Notes: generated from the sequence alone by a model not told the origin. Numbered from the stretch's first letter, positions 18,171-27,448 are shown. The stretch is DNA of 64,000 bases from Gaiellasilicea sp963829845 (GCA_963829845.1 CAWHKD010000020.1:48762-112761); one strand, 5' to 3'. Numbers and translations: made by a program.

Positions 18171-19067
18171 TTACGTCGAACGCAAACGCGTCCCTCTTAC
18201 GCCGAATCCGTTCACGCCCTCCCAACTTGTCGCCACGTCGGTGAGTCCGAGATCGCGGAACCACTCATGCACCTCGGCCGGAGTGTGCTCATGCCGGTAC
18301 TTCGGGGTGAAGTAGTCGAGCTGCACCACGGCGAGCTCGCGGAGCGATGCACCGCCACGGCGAAACGACGCACCGCCACGGCCGCCGAGCGCGACAACAG
18401 GCACAAACGCATACGACACCGCTCGCCGCACCGCCAGCGGCAACGGCACCACCGCCCGCCGGATCACCGACCGCAGCTTAAACTTCCAGCCGGGCACATT
18501 CCAATACAGCCACACGAAAATGGTGCCGCTCGGCTTCAACGCTGGCAGCACCGCCTCGAGCGTCTCGCGTGTGTTCGGAGTGTGGTGGAGGACGCCAGCG
18601 CAGTGGATCAGATCGAACGTCGCGGGCGGGAACAGCGGGCGGCCGAGATCGGCCTGCACGAACCGGAGGCGTGGGTTTGCGGCGAAGCGTTTGGCGGCGG
18701 TGAAGACACTGTCGCTGATGTCGGTGGCAACCACCTGACAGCCGAGCGTGGTGATCGCGTCTGCCAACAGTCCTGGCCCGCAGCCTGCGTCCCAGACCAG
18801 CTTCCCCTCAAGGTCGACCGAGCCGATCTGCTCCTGGAACTCGCGCAGCCGCTCGTCGGTGTCCTGCCCCCACACCCGCTCAAGATCTCCGAACGCGTCC
18901 CACTCAGCGGTGAAGGACTCACGGATGGCGTGGCCAGTCATTACGAGCGCGGGCACGTCGTTGACGGTCCCATAGTGGTGCCCCCGGGCACAGGCCAAGT
19001 CGTCGCTGAGGCGTTCCCCGCACGCGGGGCAGAGAAGGTTCAACCCGCCACCAGCACGAACGGACAT
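18171..19067 (-). CDS. SAM-dependent methyltransferase with N-terminal zinc ribbon
   Basis: Class I methyltransferase of 298 residues from ATG 19067. The N-terminus carries a small zinc-ribbon-like motif (LLCPACGERL, then CARGHHYGTVNDVPAL). The Rossmann core follows: LVWDAGCGPGLLADAI (motif I), VVATDISDSVFTAA, FVQADLGRPLFPPATFDLI and HCAGVLHHTPNTRETL. The C-terminal PKYRHEHTPAEVHEWFRDLG is common in polysaccharide-locus methyltransferases. The substrate is unknown, probably a sugar or lipid intermediate. The frame is intact. A longer reading start exists upstream but adds low-complexity residues. Confidence 0.87.
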   Translation of the reverse strand: MSVRAGGGLNLLCPACGERLSDDLACARGHHYGTVNDVPALVMTGHAIRESFTAEWDAFGDLERVWGQDTDERLREFQEQIGSVDLEGKLVWDAGCGPGLLADAITTLGCQVVATDISDSVFTAAKRFAANPRLRFVQADLGRPLFPPATFDLIHCAGVLHHTPNTRETLEAVLPALKPSGTIFVWLYWNVPGWKFKLRSVIRRAVVPLPLAVRRAVSYAFVPVVALGGRGGASFRRGGASLRELAVVQLDYFTPKYRHEHTPAEVHEWFRDLGLTDVATSWEGVNGFGVRGTRLRST

Positions 19068-19357
19068 GGATACCCCCGCGATAGAAGAAACGGCTTCGTC
19101 CGGCCGCGACGAAGCACTATGACAGCAACCCGACCTGCGGACAAGGGGCGTGACCAAAGCTCGGCGAGCCCTTCGGGTGGGTCTTCGAGCGAGGCGAGGA
19201 TGATCGCGCGCTCGTCGATCGTGAGCGCGAGCAGCGCCAAGCCGTCGTCGAGGGCGCGCTCGAGCCGGTCGGCGAGGTCGTCGGTGCCGGTCGCCCGAAC
19301 GGGGTCGGCGACCTCCGCGACCACACCGGCGAGCACTGGGACGCCGGCGAGCATCAT
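19040..19357 (-). CDS. Small hypothetical protein, C-terminus possibly truncated
   Basis: From ATG 19357 the frame reads MMLAGVPVLAGVVAEVADP, TDDLADRLERALDDGLALLAL, TIDERAIILASLEDPPEGL. It looks like a real, helical, acidic small protein. After GLAEL (about residue 67) composition shifts to basic residues and the frame runs 28 bases into the methyltransferase gene, so the natural C-terminus may have been lost. I recognise the DLADRLE...LEDPPEGLAEL style from unannotated actinobacterial proteins but assign no function. Confidence 0.4.
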   Translation of the reverse strand: MMLAGVPVLAGVVAEVADPVRATGTDDLADRLERALDDGLALLALTIDERAIILASLEDPPEGLAELWSRPLSAGRVAVIVLRRGRTKPFLLSRGYPCPFVLVAG

Positions 19358-19737
19358 CCCAACGAGACTACGCGCCGTTTGCCTCGACAGGGATCTCCAA
19401 GGTAGGCACCGGGGTAGGCACCGCACGCGCAAGCCCGGCAGCGGCAGCACACCTGACCCGCATAACCATGCGATTTCCGTTCAGCACGCGGAAGAATGGG
19501 CGCACCTCGGATGGAAACAGCTCCCCAGGTTCCGGCGCTTCGCCGATTGAGCCAAAATTAGCTGCTTTGCAGGCGCTTTTTCAGGCAGCACCGGGGCCGT
19601 GGTCATGGTGCTCGAGCGGCGCGTCACCTGACCCGATCCGATATCGACAAGGAATGTCGCGCCGTTCCCCGCGAGCCAAGTCCAAGACGTCGCACTCGGC
19701 CTTCGCCCGGCCCCGGTCAGGGCGAAGCCGCCGCCGT
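19358..19737. other. No gene recognised
   Basis: 380 bases between the small hypothetical protein and the methyltransferase end. A short direct repeat, GTAGGCACCG twice near 19400-19422, is the only structure seen. No frame has family resemblance. Confidence 0.35.
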
Positions 19738-20652
19738 CTACTCCTGCTTCCTCCAGAGGGCGACGATCTCGTTCGCAAGCAGCTCCTCGTCGCTGTAGTC
19801 GGCAAGTTCGCCCTGCTCTCGGAGCGCGGCGAGGTCGGCAGCGAGGCCGTCTTGTTCCAGGCGCCTCAGGATGACGTCCGCACCGGGCAGAACGGAAGCG
19901 ATGACGGTGCGCCACTCGTCGAGCCGGAGACGATTGAGCACGGCGTTCTGCCGAACGTCCGACGAGTGCGGTGACCGCAGGTGGGGCCAGCGAACAGCCT
20001 GCGGGTTGAGCGACGGGAAGAATCTGGGATCGAGACAACCATTCGCCGAACTGTAGAGCTGAAACGAGACGTAGGCGACTCCGCCCGGGCGAAGGACGCG
20101 CTCGACCTCGCGGAATGCTTGTCCGGGGTCGGGAAGGGTCTGGAATACCGAGTAGGAGAAGACAAAGTCGAATGAGGCGTCGGGAAAGTCCATCCGAGAG
20201 GCGTCCATCTGCAGCACCTTCAGCCGCGGGAACCGTTGGAGCCCGAGTTGGCGCCTGAGCTCCGACCGGTATCGCGCATCGATCAGGAGCGCTTTGCGCA
20301 CCAATGTCTTCGCCGTTCGCCGCAGCCCGTTGAGCCGCAGCATACGGGCGTATGCTCGCGGGTCGAATCCTTGAGCGATGACCTCGAGATCGATCCCCAC
20401 CGCATCATTCGCCCGCGAAAAATAGGCGAGCTGAATCAGGCGCTGGCCGGCACCTACGTCAAGGACGCGTCGGTCGCGGATCGGGAACGCGTACCGCGAC
20501 GTGGTCAACTTCTCGACCTCACGGAGGTACTCCAGCTCAGCACCGACCCGCTCGGCGACGCCGCGCGAGTGGAGCCGATACAACTCCCACGCCTCCCCGG
20601 CAGAGCGACGGAGACCTTGAAGCTCGCCGCTGTAGGCTCCCGGGCCCTTCAC
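19738..20652 (-). CDS. SAM-dependent methyltransferase, paralogue A of an inverted pair
   Basis: The likely start is the GTG at 20650-20652 (VKGPGAYSGELQGLRRSAG), matching the start of its paralogue at 26463. About 304 residues: an N-terminal helical part (EAWELYRLHSRGVAERV), then the Rossmann fold with RRVLDVGAGQRLIQLAYF, DAVGIDLEVIAQGFD, VLQMDASRMDFPDASFDFVF and LPDPGQAFREVERVLRPGG, ending DYSDEELLANEIVALWRKQE. The reading upstream of the GTG is low in plausibility. The same protein, over 80 percent alike by eye, lies inverted at 26463-27378. The substrate is unknown; the polysaccharide context suggests sugar methylation. Confidence 0.86.
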   Translation of the reverse strand: MKGPGAYSGELQGLRRSAGEAWELYRLHSRGVAERVGAELEYLREVEKLTTSRYAFPIRDRRVLDVGAGQRLIQLAYFSRANDAVGIDLEVIAQGFDPRAYARMLRLNGLRRTAKTLVRKALLIDARYRSELRRQLGLQRFPRLKVLQMDASRMDFPDASFDFVFSYSVFQTLPDPGQAFREVERVLRPGGVAYVSFQLYSSANGCLDPRFFPSLNPQAVRWPHLRSPHSSDVRQNAVLNRLRLDEWRTVIASVLPGADVILRRLEQDGLAADLAALREQGELADYSDEELLANEIVALWRKQE

Positions 20653-20780
20653 CGAAACGTGCTCCGGGCACGTACGTCGAAAAGGTGGACTCCGAGTGGT
20701 CCGATGTCCGTGGATGTCGATCAGCTGTCTCTCGACCGGACGTGCGCAGCGCGAATTCGTCGTCGGAGTAGTCGTGCCCC
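19738..20780 (-). repeat. Left arm of a ~1-kb imperfect inverted repeat
   Basis: The methyltransferase gene and roughly 130 bases upstream are repeated in opposite orientation at about 26330-27378. Long stretches match base for base, for example over the codons for DAVGIDLEVIAQGFD. The arms bracket about 5.6 kb. Confidence 0.75.
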
Positions 20781-21322
20781 GCAAGCCGCCACGATAACAG
20801 CCGTGCGCCGCGAGCGGGTGGAGCCGCTTTGGATGCGGCAAATCCGCAAGCGTGCGGCTCGTCCGGGCGCGCCCGAGCTGAGCGTCGCGGGTTCGAGTCC
20901 GAGCGCCGACTCGCCTGCCAGTACGGAAGCGGCTTCAGCGTTTCGATTTTTCTTCCCGCGTCTAGCACCCGTACCGTCTGACCTTACGCACAGCTCCCGA
21001 CGACAACGGGCGGATCAGCTCTCGAGATCACGTCGGCCAGGCAAGACCTAACCGGCCGGCCAGGTGACGCTGCCGTACGGATGGAGTTGCCCTCTGTGCC
21101 GTGGAATAGAGCGCGATTTGAAGTTATCGTGCCGTTAGCGCGCGAGCGCACGCCTCCGATGCAGACGCAAGCAGAAATCACTGGAGATCGCGTCGGCGGC
21201 CGGCTCGCATCGCGGCGATCGGCAAGCAACAGCTCCGCACCGAGCAGCGACGCTGACGGTCGCCTTGGCTGCTCGAGACCGATTGCCACGCCCGGCGCTA
21301 CGGTCGCCACCAAGCCCAACGC
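20653..21322. other. Intergenic, no gene recognised
   Basis: 670 bases between the divergent methyltransferase and DUF354 genes. The first 130 bases are homologous to the region upstream of the other paralogue (e.g. GACGTACGTGC against GACGAACGTGC just before the start codons). TACGGT at 21299-21304 could be the -10 element of the downstream operon. Nothing else was identified. Confidence 0.4.
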
Positions 21323-22357
21323 GTGACCGGAACCAAGCGGCGGCGTGTGTGGATCGATCTTGCGAACACCCCCCACGTGCTCGTGTTCACACCCGTCGTG
21401 GACCGACTGCAACGGGAAGGTTGGGAGGTCGTCTTGACGGCCCGTGACCATGCACAAACCCTCGATCTGGCGCGAGAACAGTGGCCGGACGTGACCCCGA
21501 TCGGCGGAGGCAGCCCGCCGGGGCGATTGCACAAGGCGACGACGTTGGCCGCACGGACGCGAAGCTTGTATGCCTTTTCGAAGCGGCGACGCCCGCACGT
21601 CGCGCTCTCGCACGGCTCGTACGCACAGATCGTCGCAGCGCGGGCGACGGGAGTTCCAGCCGTGACGATGATGGACTACGAGCACCAGCCGGCGAACCAT
21701 CTCAGCTTTCGCCTGGCGCGTCGGGTCATCGTTCCGGACGTGTTCCCCGAAGCCGCTCTTCGCCGCTTCGGCGCTGCAGCCTCGAAGGTCGTGCGTTATC
21801 GGGGGTTCAAGGAGGAGCTCTACCTCGGCGGGTTTCGGCCGAACGACAGTGTGATCCACGACCTCGATATCAGACCCGAGTCGGTGATCGCGGTGCTCCG
21901 GACTCCTCCGGAGGGAGCGCTCTATCACCGGGGCCTGCGCGGCCGCTTCGACGAGATCCTCGAGACCTCGGTGGGGCTGGCGCACGTCACCACCGTGTTG
22001 TTGCCACGGGATCGAGAGCAAACACGGCGCTACTCCCACTTCCCGAAAATCGTCATTCCGCCGGCGGCGATCGATGCGCCGTCGCTGATCGCTCGCGCGG
22101 ATCTCATGATCGGCGGTGGGGGAACGATGACGCGTGAGTCCGCGCTCCTAGGGGTGCCCACGTACACGGTCTTCGCGGGCGCGCTTGCCGCAGTAGACGC
22201 CGAGCTGGTCAGACGAGGCTGCCTGCACGACCTGCGGACACCGGGGAGCGAGCCGCGGTTCGAAAAGAGGACGCCCGCCGAGACGCCAGTCCCCGTCGAA
22301 CGCGCCGACGAAATCCTTCGCATACTGTCCGCGACGGTGGCCGATGTCGCAGGCTGA
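21323..22357 (+). CDS. DUF354 family predicted glycosyltransferase
   Basis: The 344 residues begin with the DUF354 hallmark VWIDLANTPHVLVFTPVVD and continue as a MurG-like GT-B fold: VALSHGSYAQIVAARATGVPA, MMDYEHQPANHLSFRLARRV, VVRYRGFKEELYL and LIGGGGTMTRESALLGVPTYT. The glycine-rich GGGGTMTRE segment is where a GT-B enzyme binds the nucleotide diphosphate. It is probably cytoplasmic, with an unknown donor. The frame is intact. It overlaps the next gene by 14 bases and heads a tight four-gene unit with the helical protein, AsnB and GT2. Confidence 0.88.
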   Translation: MTGTKRRRVWIDLANTPHVLVFTPVVDRLQREGWEVVLTARDHAQTLDLAREQWPDVTPIGGGSPPGRLHKATTLAARTRSLYAFSKRRRPHVALSHGSYAQIVAARATGVPAVTMMDYEHQPANHLSFRLARRVIVPDVFPEAALRRFGAAASKVVRYRGFKEELYLGGFRPNDSVIHDLDIRPESVIAVLRTPPEGALYHRGLRGRFDEILETSVGLAHVTTVLLPRDREQTRRYSHFPKIVIPPAAIDAPSLIARADLMIGGGGTMTRESALLGVPTYTVFAGALAAVDAELVRRGCLHDLRTPGSEPRFEKRTPAETPVPVERADEILRILSATVADVAG

Positions 22358-23507
22358 GCTCGACCTCTCGCCGGCCGAGCTACGGCGCCGAGCGCAGACG
22401 TTCCTGACCGACGTGGTCCATCGCGAGGACGCCCTTTTCCCGTACATCACGATCGTGCGAAGCGGCGAGTATGTGCACGACTTCGATCACCCGTCAGTGA
22501 TTCGCTACACGATCAACTCGCTGCTCGGTCTCCAGGCGTCCGCGCGACAAGACCCGAGCCAACTTGATCCGGCGGAAGTCTCAGCGCTGACGACGACGTT
22601 CCTCGAACGTCATCTCGAGCGGATCGACGACCCAGCCGATCTCGGCCTCCTGCTCGTCCTGCTCAGCGAGGGCGAGCCCGGAACGCGTCAGGCGAACGAG
22701 CTGCTTGCGCGGGTGGACGCGGCCGCGCGAAGCACCGCAGCGAGTCGGTTGACGATGCAGGAAGCGAGTTGGATGCTCTGGGGCTCCTGTGCCGCCGCTC
22801 GGGCCGGCCTCGCGACCGGTGCAGCGACCGCCGGCGTCATCGCCGAGCTCATCCTCAACCGGTTCGTCGATCCGGGCTCAGGCCTGCCGCGCCACAGTCT
22901 CCGCCGCTACCGCGGCGACATCGTCTCGTTCGGCGCGCTGACGTACTTCCTCCGCGCAATGTTCGAGTTTTCGCAGCTCAGCGGTGACACGCGGCCGCAG
23001 CGGGCGTTCGAGCGCTGTGTCGACGCGATCGTCGGGATCCAGGGCGACCGCGGCGAATGGCCCTGGCTGATCAGCGTTCGGGGTCGCGTCCCACTCGAGA
23101 TCTACCCCGTCTTCGCCGTTCATCAGGACAGCATGTCGATGCTCTTCCTGCTTCCCGCGCTCGAATCGGGGATGGACGTCCGCGAGGCGATCGCGCGAAG
23201 CTTCGCCTGGGTTCGCGGCCGGAACGAGCTCTCGGCACCGATGATCGAGCAGGAGCCGTTCGTCGCCTACCGTTCCATCGAGCGGGCCGAAGGGTTGCCG
23301 CGCGCGCGGCGGTTTCTGCGCGCGACCGTCGGGTCGTACACGGGGGCGGCGAGCGAGTCGGCGAACGGACGGGGCGTTCGCATCAACCGGGAATGTCGTT
23401 CATACCACCTCGGTTGGATCCTCTACGTGTGGTCGGGGGCGAGCGACGATGCTGCGACGGCGGCGGATGCGGCTCTCGACCCAGCGCGACGGCCGCTAGC
23501 CTCCTGA
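22344..23507 (+). CDS. Unrecognised alpha-helical (alpha/alpha-barrel-like) protein
   Basis: The 387-residue protein is nearly all helical by sequence, with no signal peptide and no membrane segment. It has evenly spaced W/Y/H-rich segments (ASWMLWGSCAAARAGLA, FGALTYFLRAMFEFSQ, WPWLISVRGRVPLEIYPVF, VHQDSMSMLFLLPAL, CRSYHLGWILYVWSGA), like an alpha/alpha-toroid as in epimerases, terpene cyclases or glycoside hydrolases. The acidic and aromatic residues could form a sugar-binding cavity. I do not recognise the family. It sits between DUF354 and AsnB with overlaps of a few bases, so it belongs to their pathway. Confidence 0.82.
   Translation: MSQAELDLSPAELRRRAQTFLTDVVHREDALFPYITIVRSGEYVHDFDHPSVIRYTINSLLGLQASARQDPSQLDPAEVSALTTTFLERHLERIDDPADLGLLLVLLSEGEPGTRQANELLARVDAAARSTAASRLTMQEASWMLWGSCAAARAGLATGAATAGVIAELILNRFVDPGSGLPRHSLRRYRGDIVSFGALTYFLRAMFEFSQLSGDTRPQRAFERCVDAIVGIQGDRGEWPWLISVRGRVPLEIYPVFAVHQDSMSMLFLLPALESGMDVREAIARSFAWVRGRNELSAPMIEQEPFVAYRSIERAEGLPRARRFLRATVGSYTGAASESANGRGVRINRECRSYHLGWILYVWSGASDDAATAADAALDPARRPLAS
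23497..23502 (+). promoter_or_regulatory. -10 hexamer TAGCCT of leaderless asnB transcript
   Basis: TAGCCT, six bases, then the ATG of asnB: the same geometry as at recR. It lies inside the end of the upstream coding region, so asnB and the GT2 may have an internal promoter in addition to operon transcription. Confidence 0.5.
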
Positions 23508-23508
23508 C

Positions 23509-25395
23509 ATGTGCGGGATCTGCGGTGTCGTACAGCTTGGGACTGGGCCTCGGCGGCCCGTTATCGCAGCGTCGGCGCTCGACGCAATGACAGACCTCAT
23601 GACCCATCGCGGCCCGAGCGACCGCGGCACACATGTCGCCGACGGGATCGCGCTCGGCGTCCGCCGCCTCTCGATCGTCGACGTCGCGGGCGGCCATCAA
23701 CCCGTGTCGAACGAGGACGGGACGGTCGTCGCGATTCAGAACGGCGAGCTGTACAACCACCGCGACGTGCGAAGCCGCCTCAAGGGTCACTCGTTTCTCT
23801 CGCACTGCGATACGGAGATCATTCCGCACCTCTACGAGGAGCACGGGCCGCGGTTTCCGGAGCACCTCCGCGGGATGTTCGGAATCGCCGTCTGGGATCA
23901 ACGACGCCAGAGGCTTGTGCTGGCACGTGATCGTCTTGGCATCAAGCCGTTGTACTACGCCGTCGTCGACGACCTGCTCGTGTTCGCGTCGGAGCTCAAA
24001 TCCGTTCTCGCGAGCGGACTGGTCGACGCTCGGATCGATCACGACGCCGTGGATGCATACCTGTCGCTCGGGTACTTCCCGGCGCCCCTGACGCCAATTC
24101 AAGGAGTGAAGAAGCTGCCGCCGGGTCACCGGCTGATCGTCGACGACGGGGTCACCGTAGAGCCCTTCTGGAGCTATCCGCACGCGACACCGGAGGAGAT
24201 GTCGCTCGACGATGCCGCCGAACGCCTGCTTGACAAGCTCGACGAGTCGGTCACGCTGCGCCTGATGAGCGACGTGCCGCTCGGGGCGATGCTGTCGGGC
24301 GGGCTCGACTCGAGCCTGATCGTGGCGCTGATGGCGCGTCGGATGAATCAGCCGGTGAAGACGTTCTCGGTCGGCTTCACGGAGGATCCCCGTAACGAGC
24401 TGGCGGCCGCGCGCTCCATCGCCGAGCGGCTGGAAACGGAGCACCACGAGCTGGAGCTCTCCATCACCAAGGATGCGGTACCGCTCGAGGAGCTCGCGTG
24501 GTACCTGGACGAGCCGCTCGCTGATCTCTCGGCGCTCGGCTTCTACGCGTTGAGCCAGCTGGCCGCGCAGCATGTGACCGTCGCCTTGACCGGCCAGGGT
24601 GCCGACGAGCTGTTCGGTGGCTACGCCGCACACCGGAACGCCGGCATCGTGGCGACGGCGCACCGGATACCGGGAGGTCGGCACGCATCGGCGCTGCTGG
24701 CGACGCACGGCCCTACGCGCATGCGGCGGGGCGCTCGAATTATCGCGGCTCCGAACGGAACGGAGCGCTTCCTGATCCAGCAGGGACTCGCAGGCGATGC
24801 TCGCAAGCGCGCCCTCTACGGCGCCACTCTTGGCGCAAGTCCCGGACTGGCTGCGCGCGAGGTCGTTGCTCGGCACCTGAACGGCATCCCGGACGATCCT
24901 TTGCGCGTATCGCTGCACCTGCACGCGCAGCTCGCGCTCGTGGACGACATGCTCCACTATTTCGACCGGATGTCGATGGCGCATTCCCTCGAGGTGCGGG
25001 TGCCGTTTCTCGATCACGAGCTCGTGGAGCTTGCGGCCACGATTCCGGAGCGCTTGAAGGTGAGGCGACGCGTGACGAAGGTCGTCCTCAAGGAGGCGGC
25101 GCGCGGGCTGCTGCCTGACGCGGTCGTCGACCAGCAGAAGGTGGGCTTCTTCAACGCAGCGATGTCACAGTGGATCGTCGCGCGCGGACGACGGGAGCTC
25201 GAGACGCGGTTCCTCGAGACTGAGCCGGCTTGCGCAGAGCTGTTCGACCGTCAGGAGCTTTCCCGTCTCGTTCGGGAGGACGGGCGCGGCGAGGGCGCGC
25301 ATTCACGTCTGCTGATCGCGATCCTGATGCTGGAGTTGTGGTTGTCGACGGTCCTGCCGCGGGCGACGGCCGCGCAGGCTGCAGCTCGCGCATGA
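23509..25395 (+). CDS. asnB: Asparagine synthase (glutamine-hydrolysing)-like amidotransferase
   Basis: The 628 residues fit class II AsnB. The N-terminal Ntn glutaminase starts MCGICGVV with catalytic Cys2, and HRGPSDRGTH and IQNGELYNHRDVRSRLKGH follow. The C-terminal ATP-pyrophosphatase domain carries MLSGGLDSSLIVALM (P-loop near 263-269), TGQGADELFGGYAAHR, HYFDRMSMAHSLEVRVPFLDH and LKVRRRVTKVVLKEAA. It makes an amide from an acid, ATP and glutamine. In polysaccharide loci such enzymes may amidate sugar acids rather than aspartate; that is inference from context. The frame is intact and overlaps the GT2 gene (ATGA). Confidence 0.93.
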   Translation: MCGICGVVQLGTGPRRPVIAASALDAMTDLMTHRGPSDRGTHVADGIALGVRRLSIVDVAGGHQPVSNEDGTVVAIQNGELYNHRDVRSRLKGHSFLSHCDTEIIPHLYEEHGPRFPEHLRGMFGIAVWDQRRQRLVLARDRLGIKPLYYAVVDDLLVFASELKSVLASGLVDARIDHDAVDAYLSLGYFPAPLTPIQGVKKLPPGHRLIVDDGVTVEPFWSYPHATPEEMSLDDAAERLLDKLDESVTLRLMSDVPLGAMLSGGLDSSLIVALMARRMNQPVKTFSVGFTEDPRNELAAARSIAERLETEHHELELSITKDAVPLEELAWYLDEPLADLSALGFYALSQLAAQHVTVALTGQGADELFGGYAAHRNAGIVATAHRIPGGRHASALLATHGPTRMRRGARIIAAPNGTERFLIQQGLAGDARKRALYGATLGASPGLAAREVVARHLNGIPDDPLRVSLHLHAQLALVDDMLHYFDRMSMAHSLEVRVPFLDHELVELAATIPERLKVRRRVTKVVLKEAARGLLPDAVVDQQKVGFFNAAMSQWIVARGRRELETRFLETEPACAELFDRQELSRLVREDGRGEGAHSRLLIAILMLELWLSTVLPRATAAQAAARA

Positions 25396-26270
25396 GTGCT
25401 CGCTCCCTGACCTACGCGATCGTGACACCCGCGAGGAATGAGGCGAGGAACCTGCCGCGGCTCGCGGCCTGCCTGGTCGAACAAACCGTGCAGCCGTCGG
25501 CATGGGTCATCGTCGACAACGGCTCGACCGACGGCACCTCGGAGCTCGGGCAGCGCTTGGCCGACGAACACTCCTGGATGGAGGTCGTGACCATCCCAGG
25601 AGATCCGATGCCCGCGAGAGGCGGCCCGATCGTGCGGGCCTTCACGGCAGGCCTCGAATACGTCGACCCGTCGACTGACGTCGTGGCGAAACTCGATGCC
25701 GATCTCTCATTCCCGCAGGATCACTGGGAGCGGCTGCTGGCCGAGTTCGCTGCGGATGAGTCGCTCGGCATCGCAGGTGGGACTTGCTGGGAGGAGCAGC
25801 GGCAAGGCATCTGGAAGCCGCAGTACACGACGCGAAACCACGTGCGTGGAGCCGAAAGGGCCTACCGACGGGCCTGCCTGGAGGTCGTGCTCCCCCTCGA
25901 GCAGCGGATGGGGTGGGATGGGGTGGACGAGTTGAAAGCGGCGGTGAAGGGGTGGCGAACGGCGAGCTTCCGCCACCTGGCCGTCCGCCATCACCGACCC
26001 CTCGGCGCGCGCGAAGATCGGCTCGGGAAGTGGCTCAGCCAAGGGGAGATGGCGCACTTCATGGGGTATCGCCCGTCGTATCTGCTCTTTCGCGCGCTCT
26101 ATCGGGGGATGCGTGACCCAGTGGCCCTCTCGATGATCTGGGGGTATGCGCGAGCCGCGGTCCTGCGCCAGCCGCGGCTCGCCGATCCCGAAGTACGGGC
26201 CCTGTTACGGAGTGAGCAAGGCCTCCGCAAGCTGCAGCTTCGGATGCGAGAGGCGTTCGGACGCGAGTAG
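25392..26270 (+). CDS. GT2 family glycosyltransferase
   Basis: The 292-residue GT-A enzyme has the start overlapping the asnB stop by four bases. Motifs: LTYAIVTPARNEARNLPRLA, AWVIVDNGSTDGTSELGQRL, VDPSTDVVAKLDADLSFP with the DxD metal site, and HWERLLAEFAADESLGIAGG. The later part, QRMGWDGVDELKAAVKGWR, places the ED/DE catalytic region. It is the last gene of the DUF354-helical-AsnB-GT2 unit. The frame is intact. Confidence 0.9.
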   Translation: MSARSLTYAIVTPARNEARNLPRLAACLVEQTVQPSAWVIVDNGSTDGTSELGQRLADEHSWMEVVTIPGDPMPARGGPIVRAFTAGLEYVDPSTDVVAKLDADLSFPQDHWERLLAEFAADESLGIAGGTCWEEQRQGIWKPQYTTRNHVRGAERAYRRACLEVVLPLEQRMGWDGVDELKAAVKGWRTASFRHLAVRHHRPLGAREDRLGKWLSQGEMAHFMGYRPSYLLFRALYRGMRDPVALSMIWGYARAAVLRQPRLADPEVRALLRSEQGLRKLQLRMREAFGRE

Positions 26271-26329
26271 CCGTCGGTCAACGTATGACTCCTCGAGATC
26301 CTACGAAAGGCAGCTGTCCAGCCAATCTC

Positions 26330-27378
26330 AACGCGGCGGCGGACATGAGTTATCGTGATCGGCTTGCCGAGTCACTTCCGCTCTGACGACGAAGTCGCCG
26401 CCGTGAACGCACTCGAGAGCGAGAATTCGACGTCCGCGGACGAACGTGCGCGAGCACCCTAGGTGAAAGATCCCAGGGCGTACAGCGGCGAGGTTCGAGG
26501 GATCCGGCGGTCCGCCGGGGAAGCCTGGGACCTGTACAGGCTGCACTCGCGCGACGTCCCGGAGCGGGTTCGTGCAGTCACTGCAGGACCTCGGCGAGGT
26601 GGAGACGCTCGTCGGCGATCGTCATGCCTTCCTGATCCGCGACCGGCGCGTTCTCGACATCGGTGCCGGCCAACGCCTGACCCAGCTCGCCTACTTCTCG
26701 CGGACGAACGATGCGGTGGGGATCGATCTCGAGGTCATCGCCCAAGGCTTCGACCTCCGGGCGTACGCCCGCATGCTGCGGCTCAACGGGCTGCGGCGAA
26801 CGGCCAAGACATTGGCGCGCAAAGCGCTCTTGATCGACGCCCGGTATCGGTCGGAAGTTGCGCGCCAACTCGGACTGGAGCGGTTCCCGCGGCTGAAGGT
26901 GCTGCAGATGGACGTGTCTCGGATGACCTTCGCGGACTCGTCATTCGACTTCGTCTTCTCCTACTCCGTGTTCCATCACCTTCCCGACCCCGCCCAGGCT
27001 TTCCGCGAGGTCGCGCGCGTTCTTCGTCCAGGCGGAGTCGCGTACATCTCGTTTCAGCTCTTCACCTCGGCGACAGGTTGCCTCGATCCGAGATATTTCC
27101 CGAGCGTCAGCCCACAGGCCGTTCGGTGGCCCCATCTGCGGTCGCCGTACTCGTCGGACGTCCGACAGAACGCTGTACTCAACCGACTCCGGCTCGACGA
27201 GTGGCGCGACATCATCGCTTCGACTCTGCCCGGCGCCGAGGTCATATCGAGAGGTCACGGACAAGACGGCCTCGCCGCCGACCTTGCTGCGCTCCGAGAG
27301 CAGGGCGAACTCGCCGGCTACAGCGACGAGGAGTTGCTTGCGAACGAGATCGTCGCCCTCTGGAGGAAGCCGGAGTAG
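26330..27378 (+). repeat. Right arm of the ~1-kb imperfect inverted repeat
   Basis: It mirrors 19738-20780. Homology begins roughly 130 bases before the GTG at 26463 (GACGACGAA-type segment) and runs through the whole methyltransferase gene. Confidence 0.7.
26463..27378 (+). CDS. SAM-dependent methyltransferase, paralogue B (frameshifted)
   Basis: From GTG 26463 (VKDPRAYSGEVRGIRRSAGE) the protein tracks paralogue A, then shifts frame near 26569, where one extra C seems inserted before GTGCAGTCACTG. It continues as VQSLQDLGEVETLVGDRHAF, RRVLDIGAGQRLTQLAYF, NDAVGIDLEVIAQGFD and VLQMDVSRMTFADSSFDFVF to YSDEELLANEIVALWRKPE. All SAM-binding motifs are present in both copies, so both may be active methyltransferases if the frame break is a sequencing error. 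Confidence 0.82.
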
Positions 27379-27448
27379 ACCACCGCTCTCCGAGACGGTG
27401 CATACGTCACGTCCGCTCTCTCCGCTACGGTTCGGGCCGCCGCCCCCC

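Noticed and set aside
20860..20915. GGGTTCGAGTCC resembles a tRNA T-loop
   Set aside because: The flanking bases do not form a five-pair T-stem (GCGGG against CCGAG) and no cloverleaf could be drawn.
19738..27378. Composite transposon
   Set aside because: The inverted arms are methyltransferase genes; no transposase, terminal inverted repeats or target duplication was seen.
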